Source: Photobacterium leiognathi (GTDB taxonomy: Bacteria > Pseudomonadota > Gammaproteobacteria > Enterobacterales > Vibrionaceae). Taken from it: a DNA stretch of 64,000 nucleotides. Below are positions 54,724-64,000 of the stretch, piece by piece; within the stretch, counting starts at the first letter, position 1; each line of letters begins with the position of its first letter. The stretch spans positions 1,240,001 to 1,304,000 of the forward strand of contig NZ_CP131599.1 of the NCBI RefSeq assembly GCF_030685535.1, read 5' to 3'. A program made the position numbers and the translations under genes. The notes beneath the pieces were generated by a model that worked only from the letters and a program-made list of their open reading frames with translations, ran no database searches and was not told the DNA's origin.

Positions 54724-56499
54724 TTATTTTAACGGCAATGTATCTTTTACATATTCACCTGGCGCAAGACATAATGGTTTGTAGTTATCACTTCCCACTT
54801 CCCTTGCTGGTACTTTTTCTTTCTTATTAAAATCACCTAACCAAGTATCCCAATGTGTCCACCAAGAACCGTCCTGACGTTGAGCATTATCTAGCCAAAC
54901 CTCAGGGTTTTCATCTTGTTTATCACTTAGCCAGAAGCCATATTTATTTTTCTTAGGATGGTTAACAATCCCAGCAATATGACCAGACTCACCCAACACA
55001 AAGGTCGATTTACCGCCTAATTGCTTAGCGCCACGGTATGTGCCTTGCCATAAAGCAATATGATCTTCTTGAGTAGATATAAAATATGTTGGCACCTTGA
55101 TCTTAGATAGATCAATATAAACACCACCAATCTTAATACCTTTATTATCGATCAACTTATTATTTAAATAGAACTCTCGCAAAATAGTACTATGACATGC
55201 CGCTGCCACATTTGTACTATCGCCATTCCAATAAAGTAAATCGAAGTCAATTGGGCTATTACCTTTCAAGTAATTATTTACATAATAATTCCAGTAAAGG
55301 CTGTTTTCACGCAATAAACTAAAGGTCACACTTAACGAACGTCCGTCCATATAACCATTAACGTCATTTTGCGCTTCAATTGCAGATACTAGCGGATCAT
55401 TAATATAAGCACCAATCTCACCTGGCTGTGAGAAATCTAACAACGTTGTAAAGAACGTCGCTGATTTAATACGGTTACGCATTCGCTTGGCTGCATAGTA
55501 AGCAAGCGTTGTTGCTAACAACGTACCACCAATACAATAGCCTGCAGCATTGATTTGTTTTTCACCTGTGATGTCTTCAATAACATCCACAGCTGGAATA
55601 ACGCCATCAAGTACGTAATTTGCAAAATCAACATCACGCTGCGCTGCACCTGGATTACGCCAAGACATCATAAATACAGTGTGACCTTGTTCTACAAGCC
55701 AACGCACCATTGAATTATTTTCACGTAAATCAAGGATGTAATATTTATTGATGAAAGGCGGAACAATAAGCAATGGGGTGCTGTTTACAGTTTCAGTTAA
55801 TGGCTTATATTGAATAAGTTCAAACAGCTCATTTTTAAAAACTACTTCACCATCTGTATTTGCAATGTTGACACCCAGTTGGAATGCGTCACTATTGGTC
55901 ATGCGGATCTTAAGTACGTCCGCACTGCTCTGCATGTCTTCTTGCAATAACTCCATGCCCTTTACTAAGTTTTCACCGTTTGTTTCAACGGTTAGTTTAG
56001 CAAGTTCAGGGTTAGTGGTGACAAAATTCGTTGGTGACAATGCGTTAATGGCTTGACGAGAAAAGAAGCTTAGACGCTCTTTTGCTTTTTCATCAACACC
56101 TTCAATCGAATCAATAGCATCACGCATTGTGTCGCTGAAGAGCAAATATGATTGCTTAATATAATTGTAAAACGCTTCATTTTCCCATGCAGGATCGCTA
56201 AAACGCTTATCATCTTTCGCTGGCTTGATTAGTGATTGCCCACCATCTGCTGACGGCATTGCAATGTTTTGCCAGATTTTTACTTGTTTTTCCCACCAAT
56301 CCATTTGGACTTTCGCTAATGCTGCTGGCTGTGCTGATGCTTTTTCAAAAAATTCAGCAGTATCTTCCAGATTGATCTCATTAAGCGCTTTGTTCAATGG
56401 GGTGTTCATGGCTGCCTTGCCGGAGTCTAACTCCTTCCACCATAGCTGGTTCATATCTTGGAGCTTGGCAAAGTAGTCCGAAAAGAAGTGATTGTTCAT
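54724..56499 (-). CDS. phaC: Polyhydroxyalkanoate synthase, class I
   Basis: 591 residues. It polymerises 3-hydroxyacyl-CoA into polyester. The lipase-like box is GYCIGGT with catalytic Cys322; the Asp is in STQEDHIALWQ and the His in GESGHIAGIVN. The N-terminal domain WWKELDSGK and DWWEKQVKIWQN is typical. As a single-subunit enzyme of this length it is class I, so short-chain polyhydroxybutyrate is the expected product. Last gene of phaB-phaA-phaP-phaC. Confidence 0.96.
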   Translation of the reverse strand: MNNHFFSDYFAKLQDMNQLWWKELDSGKAAMNTPLNKALNEINLEDTAEFFEKASAQPAALAKVQMDWWEKQVKIWQNIAMPSADGGQSLIKPAKDDKRFSDPAWENEAFYNYIKQSYLLFSDTMRDAIDSIEGVDEKAKERLSFFSRQAINALSPTNFVTTNPELAKLTVETNGENLVKGMELLQEDMQSSADVLKIRMTNSDAFQLGVNIANTDGEVVFKNELFELIQYKPLTETVNSTPLLIVPPFINKYYILDLRENNSMVRWLVEQGHTVFMMSWRNPGAAQRDVDFANYVLDGVIPAVDVIEDITGEKQINAAGYCIGGTLLATTLAYYAAKRMRNRIKSATFFTTLLDFSQPGEIGAYINDPLVSAIEAQNDVNGYMDGRSLSVTFSLLRENSLYWNYYVNNYLKGNSPIDFDLLYWNGDSTNVAAACHSTILREFYLNNKLIDNKGIKIGGVYIDLSKIKVPTYFISTQEDHIALWQGTYRGAKQLGGKSTFVLGESGHIAGIVNHPKKNKYGFWLSDKQDENPEVWLDNAQRQDGSWWTHWDTWLGDFNKKEKVPAREVGSDNYKPLCLAPGEYVKDTLPLK

Positions 56500-56582
56500 A
56501 ACAAAAACCCTGTACTTGGACTAATTCAATCACACTTAGCGACCATTTGGCCCTGCATAATTGAGATAAGCTATAACAAAGA

Positions 56583-56608
56583 TAGTCGTCCCCTAATGAG
56601 GACGACTA
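56583..56608 (-). other. Intercistronic hairpin between phaP and phaC
   Basis: TAGTCGTCC (56583-56591) pairs perfectly with GGACGACTA (56600-56608). No T-run follows, so it may lower phaC expression relative to the abundant phasin or stabilise the upstream mRNA (inference). Confidence 0.55.
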
Positions 56609-56618
56609 AATATAAACC

Positions 56619-56969
56619 TTAAGCTACTGGTGTTGCTTTTTTTACGTTGTCAGCAACAAGCTCTTCTACTTCAGTTTTGAAAGATTGAGCAACAGCGTTG
56701 AATTTGTTGCTATCATCAATAAGTTGCTTAGAAAGCTTTGTTAGCGTTTCAAGCTGCTGGCTGTTAAATGCAGTCAAAGATTGAATATCTTTAACTTCAC
56801 TAACTGCTTTAAGTTGAGATAGGCCTAAATCGCTGTATGCACGAACTGCAGCAAGTTGAAGCTCAGTTAGCTCTTCAACGTTTTTAGTGAATAGCTTGTT
56901 GAATTTAACGTATGGTGCTAGTGATTTCTCAGTTTGCTCAGAGAACGACTTAAACATTTCCGTATACAT
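56619..56969 (-). CDS. phaP: Phasin
   Basis: 116 residues from ATG 56969 (the frame is open to 57011); GAAAG lies ahead. The helical protein (MYTEMFKSFSEQTEKSLAPY, then LTELQLAAVRAYSDLGLSQL) belongs to the phasin family and coats polyester granules, limiting their size. It is the third gene of the pha unit, between phaA and phaC. A hairpin follows it. Confidence 0.92.
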   Translation of the reverse strand: MYTEMFKSFSEQTEKSLAPYVKFNKLFTKNVEELTELQLAAVRAYSDLGLSQLKAVSEVKDIQSLTAFNSQQLETLTKLSKQLIDDSNKFNAVAQSFKTEVEELVADNVKKATPVA

Positions 56970-57035
56970 AGATCTTTCCTCATTGATAGTAATAAAGCGC
57001 CACACCTTCATATGTAGCGCCGATTTTTTAGTAAA

Positions 57036-58241
57036 TTAAACGCGCTTTAGAATGACAGCAGTACCCATGCCGCCACCTACACATAATGTTGCAATACCAT
57101 ACTGGTCTTCACGACGACGCATTTCATGCAACAGGCTCACTAAGATACGGTTACCAGAGGCACCTAATGGGTGACCTAATGCAATCGCACCACCGTTGAC
57201 GTTTGCACGTTCAACTAAATCTTCTACTTTCGCATTTGTTTCTTTCGCTACTTCATAAAGCACACCAAGCGCTTGACCAGCGAAGGCTTCGTTGAACTCA
57301 AGACGCTCAACTTTATCAATTGATAATTGTGCTTTGTCCAGTGCTTTTAGTACTGCAGGAACAGGTCCTAGACCCATAATTTCAGGAGCAATACCAGCCT
57401 GTGCGTAGCTTTCAATTTCAGCAAGTGGTGTTAAGTTGTACTTATTAACAGCAGCTTCAGAAACAACAATGATTGCACTACCACCATCGTTAATACCTGA
57501 TGCATTACCTGCTGTTACCGAACCATCACGCTTAAATGCTGGACGTAGTTTCGCTAAACCTTCGATTGACGCGTTTTGTTTCGGATACTCATCCGTATCA
57601 ACAACTACAGTCTCACGACGACCAACGACTTCTACTGGTGTAATTTCATCAACAAATTTACCTTGCTCGATAGCAGCCACGGCCTTTTGCTGACTTGCTA
57701 AGGCAAAGTTATCTTGTTGTTCACGAGTAAGACCAACCTTCTCAACAACGTTTTCAGCGGTCACACCCATGTGATAATTATTGAAGGCATCTGTTAAGCC
57801 ATCAGTAATCAACAGATCGCTTAACTCTAGATTACCCATTTTTTGTCCATCACGAATTTTTGATGATGCACAAAAAGGAATTTGAGACATGTTTTCTGCA
57901 CCAGCAGCAACAACAATATCCGCATCGCCAGCTTTAATGTGCGCAGCTGCATCCATCACAGCTTTCATACCACTACCACACACCATGTTTAGCGTGTATG
58001 CAGGTACTTCATTAGGAATACCTGCTTTTAGTGCCGCTTGACGGCCAGGACCCATACCTTGACCTGCGCCAACAACGTTACCAAAAATGACTTCATCAAT
58101 TGCTTCTACAGGAATTGATGTTTCTGCCAATGCACCTTTAATTGCAGCAGCACCAAGCTCTGCAGCAGTTACTGATTTTAAGGCACCACCAAAACTACCG
58201 ATTGGTGTGCGTTTTGCAGCAACGATAAATACCCTAGCCAT
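57036..58241 (-). CDS. phaA: Acetyl-CoA acetyltransferase (beta-ketothiolase)
   Basis: 401 residues. It condenses two acetyl-CoA to acetoacetyl-CoA. The acylated Cys88 is in LNMVCGSGMK, the His in NGGAIALGHPLGASG, and the second Cys in ATLCVGGGMG. It supplies PhaB, encoded just upstream. Intact. Confidence 0.96.
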   Translation of the reverse strand: MARVFIVAAKRTPIGSFGGALKSVTAAELGAAAIKGALAETSIPVEAIDEVIFGNVVGAGQGMGPGRQAALKAGIPNEVPAYTLNMVCGSGMKAVMDAAAHIKAGDADIVVAAGAENMSQIPFCASSKIRDGQKMGNLELSDLLITDGLTDAFNNYHMGVTAENVVEKVGLTREQQDNFALASQQKAVAAIEQGKFVDEITPVEVVGRRETVVVDTDEYPKQNASIEGLAKLRPAFKRDGSVTAGNASGINDGGSAIIVVSEAAVNKYNLTPLAEIESYAQAGIAPEIMGLGPVPAVLKALDKAQLSIDKVERLEFNEAFAGQALGVLYEVAKETNAKVEDLVERANVNGGAIALGHPLGASGNRILVSLLHEMRRREDQYGIATLCVGGGMGTAVILKRV

Positions 58242-58295
58242 GTTATTTCGCGTCCTTACTTTATGAGTTCAATATAAATAATCATTCAATCTTGA

Positions 58296-59036
58296 TTAGT
58301 GCATGTACAAGCCGCCATTAACTGACAATGTCTCGCCAGTAATGTATGCCGCTGCATCACTTGCTAAAAATGTCACCGCTGCAGCTACTTCTTGTGGTAG
58401 CGCTAGACGACGCATTGGGATTTCAGCTTTGATTGAATCTAGAACTTCTGGTTTGATCGCTTCAACCATAGGTGTACCTGTGTAACCAGGAGCAACTGCG
58501 TTCACAGTCACGCCAGAACGTGCACCTTCAGCAGCAAGTGCCTTAGTGAAGCCAATCATCCCTGCTTTCGCTGCAGAGTAATTTGCTTGACCAAATTGAC
58601 CTTTCAGACCATTCACTGACGTAATGTTGATAATGCGCGCATTACCTTTTTTACACATTGAGTCAAATAGTGGCTGAGTTACGTTAAACAGACTGTTTAA
58701 GTTAGTGTTAATTACTGCATTCCATTGCTCAGCAGTCATACGCTTGAACGTTGTATCTTTCGTGATACCTGCGTTGTTCACTAACACATCAATGTGACCT
58801 TCTTCTTGAAGCAATGTCGCAAGCGCTTCTTGACAGTAGTTTGTATCAGTTACGTCTAGTGGAAACAGGCGAACAGACTCAGATGAATAATTATTTGCAG
58901 CAAACCACTCCTGCGCTGCTTTTTCACCTGTTGGGTAGTACGTTGCCACCACACGAAAACCAGCATCAACTAATGCTTGAGTGATCGATGAACCAATACC
59001 ACCTTTAGCACCTGTAACTAATGCGACTTTACTCAT
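58296..59036 (-). CDS. phaB: Acetoacetyl-CoA reductase
   Basis: 246 residues, SDR family. VTGAKGGIGSSI is the NADPH motif, NNAGIT follows, and the catalytic Ser and YSAAK lie around residues 140-160. It reduces acetoacetyl-CoA to (R)-3-hydroxybutyryl-CoA, the monomer of PHB. First gene of the pha operon; ribosome site AAGGAG. Confidence 0.95.
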   Translation of the reverse strand: MSKVALVTGAKGGIGSSITQALVDAGFRVVATYYPTGEKAAQEWFAANNYSSESVRLFPLDVTDTNYCQEALATLLQEEGHIDVLVNNAGITKDTTFKRMTAEQWNAVINTNLNSLFNVTQPLFDSMCKKGNARIINITSVNGLKGQFGQANYSAAKAGMIGFTKALAAEGARSGVTVNAVAPGYTGTPMVEAIKPEVLDSIKAEIPMRRLALPQEVAAAVTFLASDAAAYITGETLSVNGGLYMH

Positions 59037-59747
59037 TTAAGGCTCCTTCCTTACTCTTATTTCATTCAGTAATACGTTTGATTTACTCAAAGCTTGTATC
59101 TTTTAATTAACAACCCAGTTTTATGAGCCATCAGTATTGTTCAATTCAAATTGGTATACATACTGAACTCGATACAATACAGATGTATTACAAACCCGTT
59201 GCATATTTAATATAACAACACAGATGCATATTGATAGCAAGAAAGGAATTAACAAAAAAGGCGATATTTCATATCGGCATTAACAATACAATCAATATGA
59301 TCTATTGAATTAGGATAATTTTAACAATAGGAAACGTTACACATAGAATTGCGTCTACTCAGTTATTTTTTATATACATAAAAAACAGATATTTACCCAA
59401 TTATATTTCAAGCCCTCCAACACCAAATGTTAACAAATGGTAATAACTACGTTTCATATCAATAGCTATTCATAGGAATAATATTTTTTATGCAACCAAT
59501 CTTCGTTTGTTTGTTTTTTGAGCTTTATTCGGACAAACTATGTTTTCGTGACTTTGTAAGACAAAACTGAGGGTCTCGCTTGAAACTCTTTTTTGCGCCC
59601 TGATATATAAAAGGTAGGTTTGCACCAGTTTCAGTTAGTACTGCATCTTGGTGTTCCTAAGTAGACAAACGTGAACTTACGTGACTTTTGATAGTCTCAG
59701 CTTATTTGTTCCACGTATCTAGGCGAGCATTTAGAGGAAAGAAATTT
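59037..59747. other. Divergent promoter region pha operon / MoxR operon
   Basis: About 700 bp with no convincing gene on either strand. It contains the likely sigma-70 promoter of the MoxR operon at 59580-59609. The left half is AT-rich and should hold the phaB promoter, which I cannot place. The frame open upstream of the moxR ATG (from 59688) has no ribosome site and no family likeness. Confidence 0.5.
59580..59609 (+). promoter_or_regulatory. Candidate promoter of the MoxR-VWA operon
   Basis: TTGAAA (59580-59585), 18 bases, then TATATA (59604-59609). Both hexamers are close to sigma-70 consensus, and the site is about 140 bp upstream of the moxR start. Confidence 0.45.
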
Positions 59748-60704
59748 ATGTTAGCGAGTACTTTTCAACGATTAAATCACTACTTGCAAAGCCAAGTTGT
59801 AGGCCAACCAGATTTAGTAAAACAGTTACTTATCGCTTTACTAGCCGATGGACATATCTTAGTCGAAGGTCCTCCAGGATTGGCAAAAACACGTGCAGTT
59901 AAAGTACTTTCAGACTGTATTGAAGGTGATTTCCACCGTATTCAATTTACACCCGATCTTTTACCTGCTGATCTAACAGGTACTGATATTTTTCGCCCAG
60001 AAACGGCTGAGTTTACCTTCCAACCGGGTCCTATTTTTAACTCATTGATCCTTGCCGATGAGATCAACCGTGCACCTGCAAAAGTGCAAGCAGCAATGCT
60101 AGAAGCGATGGCAGAAAAGCAGATCACTGCGGGTCGTAAAACTTACCCATTACCAGAATTATTCCTTGTAATGGCGACACAAAACCCAATTGAGCAAGAA
60201 GGTACTTATCCACTGCCTGAAGCGCAGTTAGACCGTTTCTTACTACAACTAAATGTTGATTACCCGAGTGCAGAAAGTGAGCTAGAGATTTTACGCCTTA
60301 ACCGTGGCGAAGCACTGGGTATTGAGAAAACAGAACCTGTTCATATCAGCCAAAGTGATATTTTTGCAGCACGTAAAGAGATCCTCAATATTCATATGGC
60401 TGAAGATGTCGAGCACTACATCATTCGCCTTGTTATGGCAACACGTCAGCCTGAAAAATTTGGCTCACAATTAGCAAACTGGCTACAAATGGGCGTAAGT
60501 CCTCGTGCAACTCTAGCACTTGATCGCTGTGCTCGTGCTCATGCTTGGCTAAATGGTCGTGACTTTGTTACACCAGAAGATGTTCAAACCATGGCTTATC
60601 CTGTACTACGTCATCGCCTATTACTGAGTTACGAAGCACAAGCGGAAGGCATTGCTGCGGATCGCGTTGTGGCTGAACTCATTTCACAGGTTGCTAGCGT
60701 ATGA
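59748..60704 (+). CDS. MoxR-type AAA+ ATPase
   Basis: 318 residues from ATG 59748, chosen for the AGAGGAAAG site. Walker A is EGPPGLAKT, Walker B ILADEINRAP, and sensor 1 is in VMATQNPIEQEGTYPLPEAQ, all typical of MoxR. MoxR proteins act as chaperones with VWA-domain partners, often inserting metal or assembling envelope complexes. Downstream genes give exactly that set. Its stop overlaps the next gene by four bases. Confidence 0.95.
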   Translation: MLASTFQRLNHYLQSQVVGQPDLVKQLLIALLADGHILVEGPPGLAKTRAVKVLSDCIEGDFHRIQFTPDLLPADLTGTDIFRPETAEFTFQPGPIFNSLILADEINRAPAKVQAAMLEAMAEKQITAGRKTYPLPELFLVMATQNPIEQEGTYPLPEAQLDRFLLQLNVDYPSAESELEILRLNRGEALGIEKTEPVHISQSDIFAARKEILNIHMAEDVEHYIIRLVMATRQPEKFGSQLANWLQMGVSPRATLALDRCARAHAWLNGRDFVTPEDVQTMAYPVLRHRLLLSYEAQAEGIAADRVVAELISQVASV

Positions 60705-61645
60705 GCAAATCACACATGACCGTAGCGCTGCCACCCCATAGCGATGGGGTTAATGTGTGCTTGGCAGAGCTACTGCAATACAAAAATCAAGCAGTGCGTT
60801 GGCTTCCACCAGCGCACAGTATTTGGTCGCAGTTAAACGGTCTACACCAAAGTCGTCATAAAGGGCGTGGGATGAACTTTTCGGAAGTTCGCCCCTACCA
60901 AGCTGGTGATGATATTCGTGCTATTGATTGGCGTGTAACCGCACGTACCGGTAAAACACATACCAAATTGTTTACTGAAGAGCGCGAACAACCTGTGATG
61001 TTACTGATTGATATCAGTGGCAGTATGCAGTTTGGTTCGCAGCTCATGCTTAAGTCAGTACAGGCGGCACACTTCGCTAGTTTATTAAGCTGGCTTGCGG
61101 TGAGTGAGCAAGATCGCATTGGTGCGGTGATTTATAACGGCATTAGCGTGACCGAATGTAAACCAACTGCGCGTCAGCAAGGGCCGTTACATATCATCAA
61201 TAAACTGATTGAAGCACAGAATAATGCGTTATCGCATTTAGGTGAGCCACAGCCAGTAAACTTTGCTGATGCTCTAAAACGTCTGCACTACTTATGTTCA
61301 AAAGGCAGCGAGATCGTGATTATTAGCGACTTTAACCAACTTTCACTGAATGATAAGCGACGTTTGACGCAGTTACGCCAACATAACCGTATCCAGTTTG
61401 TTCAAGTTCACGATCCATTAGAGCAAGGACAAACGCAATTTCGTGGTTACGAGCACGTGGCAGATAAAGAACAATCGGCATGGCTTAACTTTTCATCAAA
61501 AAAGACTCGAGATTCATTAAGCCAGCAATATCAACAACACCAAAGCTTTGTGGCTGAAATTGCAAAATCATTGGCGATCCCTTTGCATTATTTGTCTGCC
61601 GCAGAGCCCTTATTACAACAATTAAGAGCAAGAGGAATAAAGTAA
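60701..61645 (+). CDS. DUF58 VWA-like protein
   Basis: 314 residues. The DUF58 signature GRGMNFSEVRPYQAGDDIRAIDWRVTART-type region is followed by a VWA-like fold (MLLIDISGSMQFG, with metal-binding residues). It overlaps the MoxR stop (ATGA) and shares one base with the next gene, so all are translationally coupled. Probable partner of MoxR. Confidence 0.92.
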   Translation: MSKSHMTVALPPHSDGVNVCLAELLQYKNQAVRWLPPAHSIWSQLNGLHQSRHKGRGMNFSEVRPYQAGDDIRAIDWRVTARTGKTHTKLFTEEREQPVMLLIDISGSMQFGSQLMLKSVQAAHFASLLSWLAVSEQDRIGAVIYNGISVTECKPTARQQGPLHIINKLIEAQNNALSHLGEPQPVNFADALKRLHYLCSKGSEIVIISDFNQLSLNDKRRLTQLRQHNRIQFVQVHDPLEQGQTQFRGYEHVADKEQSAWLNFSSKKTRDSLSQQYQQHQSFVAEIAKSLAIPLHYLSAAEPLLQQLRARGIK

Positions 61646-62154
61646 TGACCACACCAAGCCCTCAACAATTACCTCTTGCAGATATACATCTACCAGCAGC
61701 ACCCAGTTATTGGCCGCTAGCGTGGGGATGGTGGTTAGCGTTAGTCATTGTGATCATCGTAATAATCGCGTTAGTCGTTATGTTCAAACGTAAAAAGCAA
61801 TCCAATGCAGCACAAAAAGAGGCGTTAAACCAACTGGCATTGATCACACCAGAGCAAGGGCTTTCTGCTTTAAATACGCTTTTAAAACAAGCAGCATTGA
61901 GTTACTACTCACGTTCAGTGGTTGCACCATTAACAGGAGAAGCATGGCTAACGTTTTTAGATCGACAACTTCCCGTGAAACATAGCGGATTTGTAGAGCT
62001 AAAAACACAATGGTTAAGCGGTACATTTTCAAATACACCTTTAACAGATGAGGAATTTGAACAATGTAAGCAAATGACAAGAAAATGGCTTAAACACGCA
62101 TTACCACCGAAACATGCGACAACAATGGCTCAAAAGGAGTCTTTAAATGTTTGA
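61645..62154 (+). CDS. DUF4381 membrane protein
   Basis: 169 residues. One membrane helix near residues 26-45 (WWLALVIVIIVIIALVVMF) is followed by a cytoplasmic helical domain (ALNTLLKQAALSYYSRSVVAP, LTGEAWLTFLDRQLP). The DUF4381 family occurs only in MoxR-DUF58-VWA operons; function is unknown. It overlaps the next gene by 8 bp. Confidence 0.9.
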   Translation: MTTPSPQQLPLADIHLPAAPSYWPLAWGWWLALVIVIIVIIALVVMFKRKKQSNAAQKEALNQLALITPEQGLSALNTLLKQAALSYYSRSVVAPLTGEAWLTFLDRQLPVKHSGFVELKTQWLSGTFSNTPLTDEEFEQCKQMTRKWLKHALPPKHATTMAQKESLNV

Positions 62155-63112
62155 ATTTGTATGGCTATGGGCTTGGGCATTACTGCCTTTAGCATGGCTG
62201 GTTTACCGCTTTAGTAAACCCGTTGTGCAGCCTGCAGCAATTCAATTACCTAAATTACCTAGCGGTGTTGGACAAAAGCAGCCTCGCTCGATTGTACGTA
62301 AAGTGTTAATGGCACTGGTATGGATCTGTTTAGTATGTGCTGCTGCAAGACCGGTTTGGTACGGTAATCCGATTGAGATCAAACCAGAACACCGCGATAT
62401 GTTATTGGCGGTAGACTTATCTGGCTCAATGTCGATCCCTGATATGGTGACAAAAAATGGCCAAAGCATTGATCGTCTAACGGCAGTAAAGCATGTGCTA
62501 TCAGACTTCATTGAAAAACGTAAAGGCGACCGTTTAGGTTTAGTGCTATTTGCCGATCATGCTTACTTACAAACGCCATTAACGTTCGACCGTAACACGG
62601 TTGAGCAACAGCTTGATCGCACCGTACTGGGCTTAATTGGTCAAAGCACTGCGATTGGTGAAGGCTTAGGCATTGCGACTAAAACCTTCATTAATAGTAA
62701 AGCACCACAGCGTGTGATCATTTTACTCAGTGATGGTGCTAATACCTCTGGGGTTATCGATCCATTAGAAGCAGCAAAACTTGCTAAAGAAAGCGGTGTA
62801 AAAATCTATACCGTGGGTGTTGGTGCTGATCAAATGGTACAAAAAGGCTTCTTTGGTGATCGTCTAGTCAATCCATCACAAGATCTGGATGAAAAAACAC
62901 TCACTGAGATTGCCAAAATGACTGGCGGTGAATACTTCCGTGCGCGTAACCCGCAGCAACTAGAGAAGATCTACGACATCATTAATAAACTACAACCTAT
63001 CAATAACGCTCAACAAACATGGCGTCCACGTGATGAGTTGTTCCGATATCCTTTAGCCATCGCATTGCTACTATCTGTCGTCATTGCTGTTATGAGGAGA
63101 CGTCATGGCTAA
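62147..63112 (+). CDS. VWA-domain membrane protein (BatA-like)
   Basis: 321 residues. An N-terminal membrane helix, a second at about 54-68, a VWA domain with the MIDAS motif MLLAVDLSGSMS and the matching LLSDGANTSG, and a C-terminal helix (LAIALLLSVVIAVMRRR). It resembles BatA of the aerotolerance operon. It probably contacts MoxR and other partners at the inner membrane. The next gene starts inside its last codons. Confidence 0.92.
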   Translation: MFEFVWLWAWALLPLAWLVYRFSKPVVQPAAIQLPKLPSGVGQKQPRSIVRKVLMALVWICLVCAAARPVWYGNPIEIKPEHRDMLLAVDLSGSMSIPDMVTKNGQSIDRLTAVKHVLSDFIEKRKGDRLGLVLFADHAYLQTPLTFDRNTVEQQLDRTVLGLIGQSTAIGEGLGIATKTFINSKAPQRVIILLSDGANTSGVIDPLEAAKLAKESGVKIYTVGVGADQMVQKGFFGDRLVNPSQDLDEKTLTEIAKMTGGEYFRARNPQQLEKIYDIINKLQPINNAQQTWRPRDELFRYPLAIALLLSVVIAVMRRRHG

Positions 63113-64000
63113 CTTTACTTTTATGCACCCAATGTGGTTTCTTGCGCTTGTGCCATTGCTGCTCATCTTGCCGTGGTTAAAAAGTAAAAAGCAAACCACT
63201 GGCTTAATTGCTTCTCACCTTGCGCAAAAGCTAGGTATTGCTCAGCCAAAATCAGCATCATGGACAATCGCTATTCTTGCTATAGGTTGGCTCATTGCCA
63301 TTGTTGCCATGGCAGGTCCTAGTTGGCAGAAAGTGAAGTTGCCAGCTTATAACTTAAGTGGCGCACGAGTTCTGGTGATGGATATGTCCCGCTCAATGTA
63401 TGCGACTGACATTAAACCAAACCGCTTAACCCAAGCACGCTTTAAAGCGCTTGATATGCTACCGGGCTGGAAAGAAGGCACTACAGGCTTAGTTACCTAT
63501 GCAGGTGACGGTTATGAAGTAAGCCCATTAACAGAAGATAGCCATACCTTAGCTAACTTGATCCCTAGCCTATCGCCGAAAATCATGCCGATCCCGGGTA
63601 GTAATGCTGCCGCTGGTATTGCTGAGGCGATCAAGCTATTAAAGCAAGCAGGCAACAGCACAGGTGATATCATTTTGATCACCGATGGTATGACGAAACA
63701 GGAATCAGCCCAAAGCTTAGCTGAGCTGAAAGCCACACAGTACCGTGTGTCCATTTTAGCAATGGGTACAGTCGATGGCGCCCCTATTCCACTGCCAGAT
63801 GGTCGATTATTAATGGATAACGGCTCGCCTGTTATTTCAAAAATAAACCTTAGCACCCTTGAGCCAATCGTAAAACAAACTGGCGGTATCTTGCAGATGG
63901 CACAGCCAACGGATCAAGATGTCAATGCGATTGTTCACTTTACAGCAAAGCCACTTGATAACGGTAAGAAAGATCAACAAAAAGAGCTGCAAGAACGCCT
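63105..64000 (+). CDS. VWA-domain membrane protein (BatB-like), cut by window end
   Basis: The frame is open to the last base, so the gene continues beyond the window (298 codons are visible). Two N-terminal helices and a VWA domain with MIDAS (VMDMSRSMYATD) and IILITDGM are visible. BatB-like proteins often have TPR repeats further on, which may lie outside. The ATG lies inside the end of the previous gene, eight bases before its stop, so the two are coupled. Confidence 0.9.
   Translation, partial: MANFTFMHPMWFLALVPLLLILPWLKSKKQTTGLIASHLAQKLGIAQPKSASWTIAILAIGWLIAIVAMAGPSWQKVKLPAYNLSGARVLVMDMSRSMYATDIKPNRLTQARFKALDMLPGWKEGTTGLVTYAGDGYEVSPLTEDSHTLANLIPSLSPKIMPIPGSNAAAGIAEAIKLLKQAGNSTGDIILITDGMTKQESAQSLAELKATQYRVSILAMGTVDGAPIPLPDGRLLMDNGSPVISKINLSTLEPIVKQTGGILQMAQPTDQDVNAIVHFTAKPLDNGKKDQQKELQER

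Noticed and set aside
1..64000. Reassigned TGA codon (TGA as Trp)
   Set aside because: TGA is used as an ordinary stop at the ends of several intact genes, for example 3850-3852, 9214-9216 and 60702-60704.

Overview
The window is a stretch of Gram-negative gammaproteobacterial chromosome of about 40% GC (estimated by eye). A Vibrionaceae member is most likely, and Photobacterium is my best guess. The guess rests on a phaB-phaA-phaP-phaC polyester operon, a proX-proW-proV betaine operon in that order, PldA, YfcZ, DUF1496 and UPF0114 proteins, many LysR regulators divergent from single targets, and a Vibrionaceae-looking interspersed repeat. The species is inference; no rRNA or tRNA gene is present to settle it.

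Layout. 1-7.5 kb: a LysR gene cut by the window edge, a frameshifted AAA ATPase, a secreted protein of unknown function, an IS50/Tn5-like element inserted in the loop of a terminator, msrA, a long RluA-family pseudouridine synthase, a small DUF2256 gene and a LysR gene. 7.5-19.9 kb: an SDR-cupin-flavoprotein operon, yjdM, a leucine-rich-repeat protein, an orphan SelB-like GTPase, a VOC protein with a divergent LysR, a DUF1800-DUF1501 pair (the DUF1501 gene has an in-frame TGA), a HAD gene with a disrupted start, and a SemiSWEET. 20-31 kb: a divergent purA paralogue with its LysR, three tandem lipoproteins sharing one leader, a membrane protein, a PhoD-like phosphatase, a LysR/MATE pair and a carboxylesterase. 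31-38.5 kb: an orphan sugar-type binding protein with a two-component system, a roughly 270-bp inverted-repeat element, and proXWV (proW frameshifted). 38.7-50.8 kb: a Cof-type phosphatase, a YgiW-like protein, a TetR/RND efflux locus (pump interrupted by TGA), PldA, a PAS-LuxR regulator, UPF0114, a RecQ-family helicase and YfcZ. 50.8-59 kb: a DUF1496 protein, an IS1111-type element with a candidate guide RNA, a DUF4332 protein, a polyprenyl-phosphate sugar transferase and phaBAPC. 59-64 kb: a MoxR-DUF58-DUF4381-VWA-VWA operon running off the window.

How genes work together. PhaB and PhaA make 3-hydroxybutyryl-CoA, PhaC polymerises it and PhaP coats the granule. ProXWV imports osmolytes. MoxR and the VWA proteins probably form an envelope chaperone or metal-insertion complex. 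Several regulators (LysR at 6.6, 15.1, 21.5 and 27.8 kb; TetR at 40.3 kb) sit back-to-back with their probable targets.

Most notable points: five genes broken by one-base changes in 64 kb, an IS sitting exactly in a terminator loop, an IS1111-type element with a structured non-coding end, a SelB-like GTPase with no Sec genes beside it, and three lipoproteins with the same Cys-Asp-Gln leader. No CRISPR array, prophage or obvious defence island was seen.
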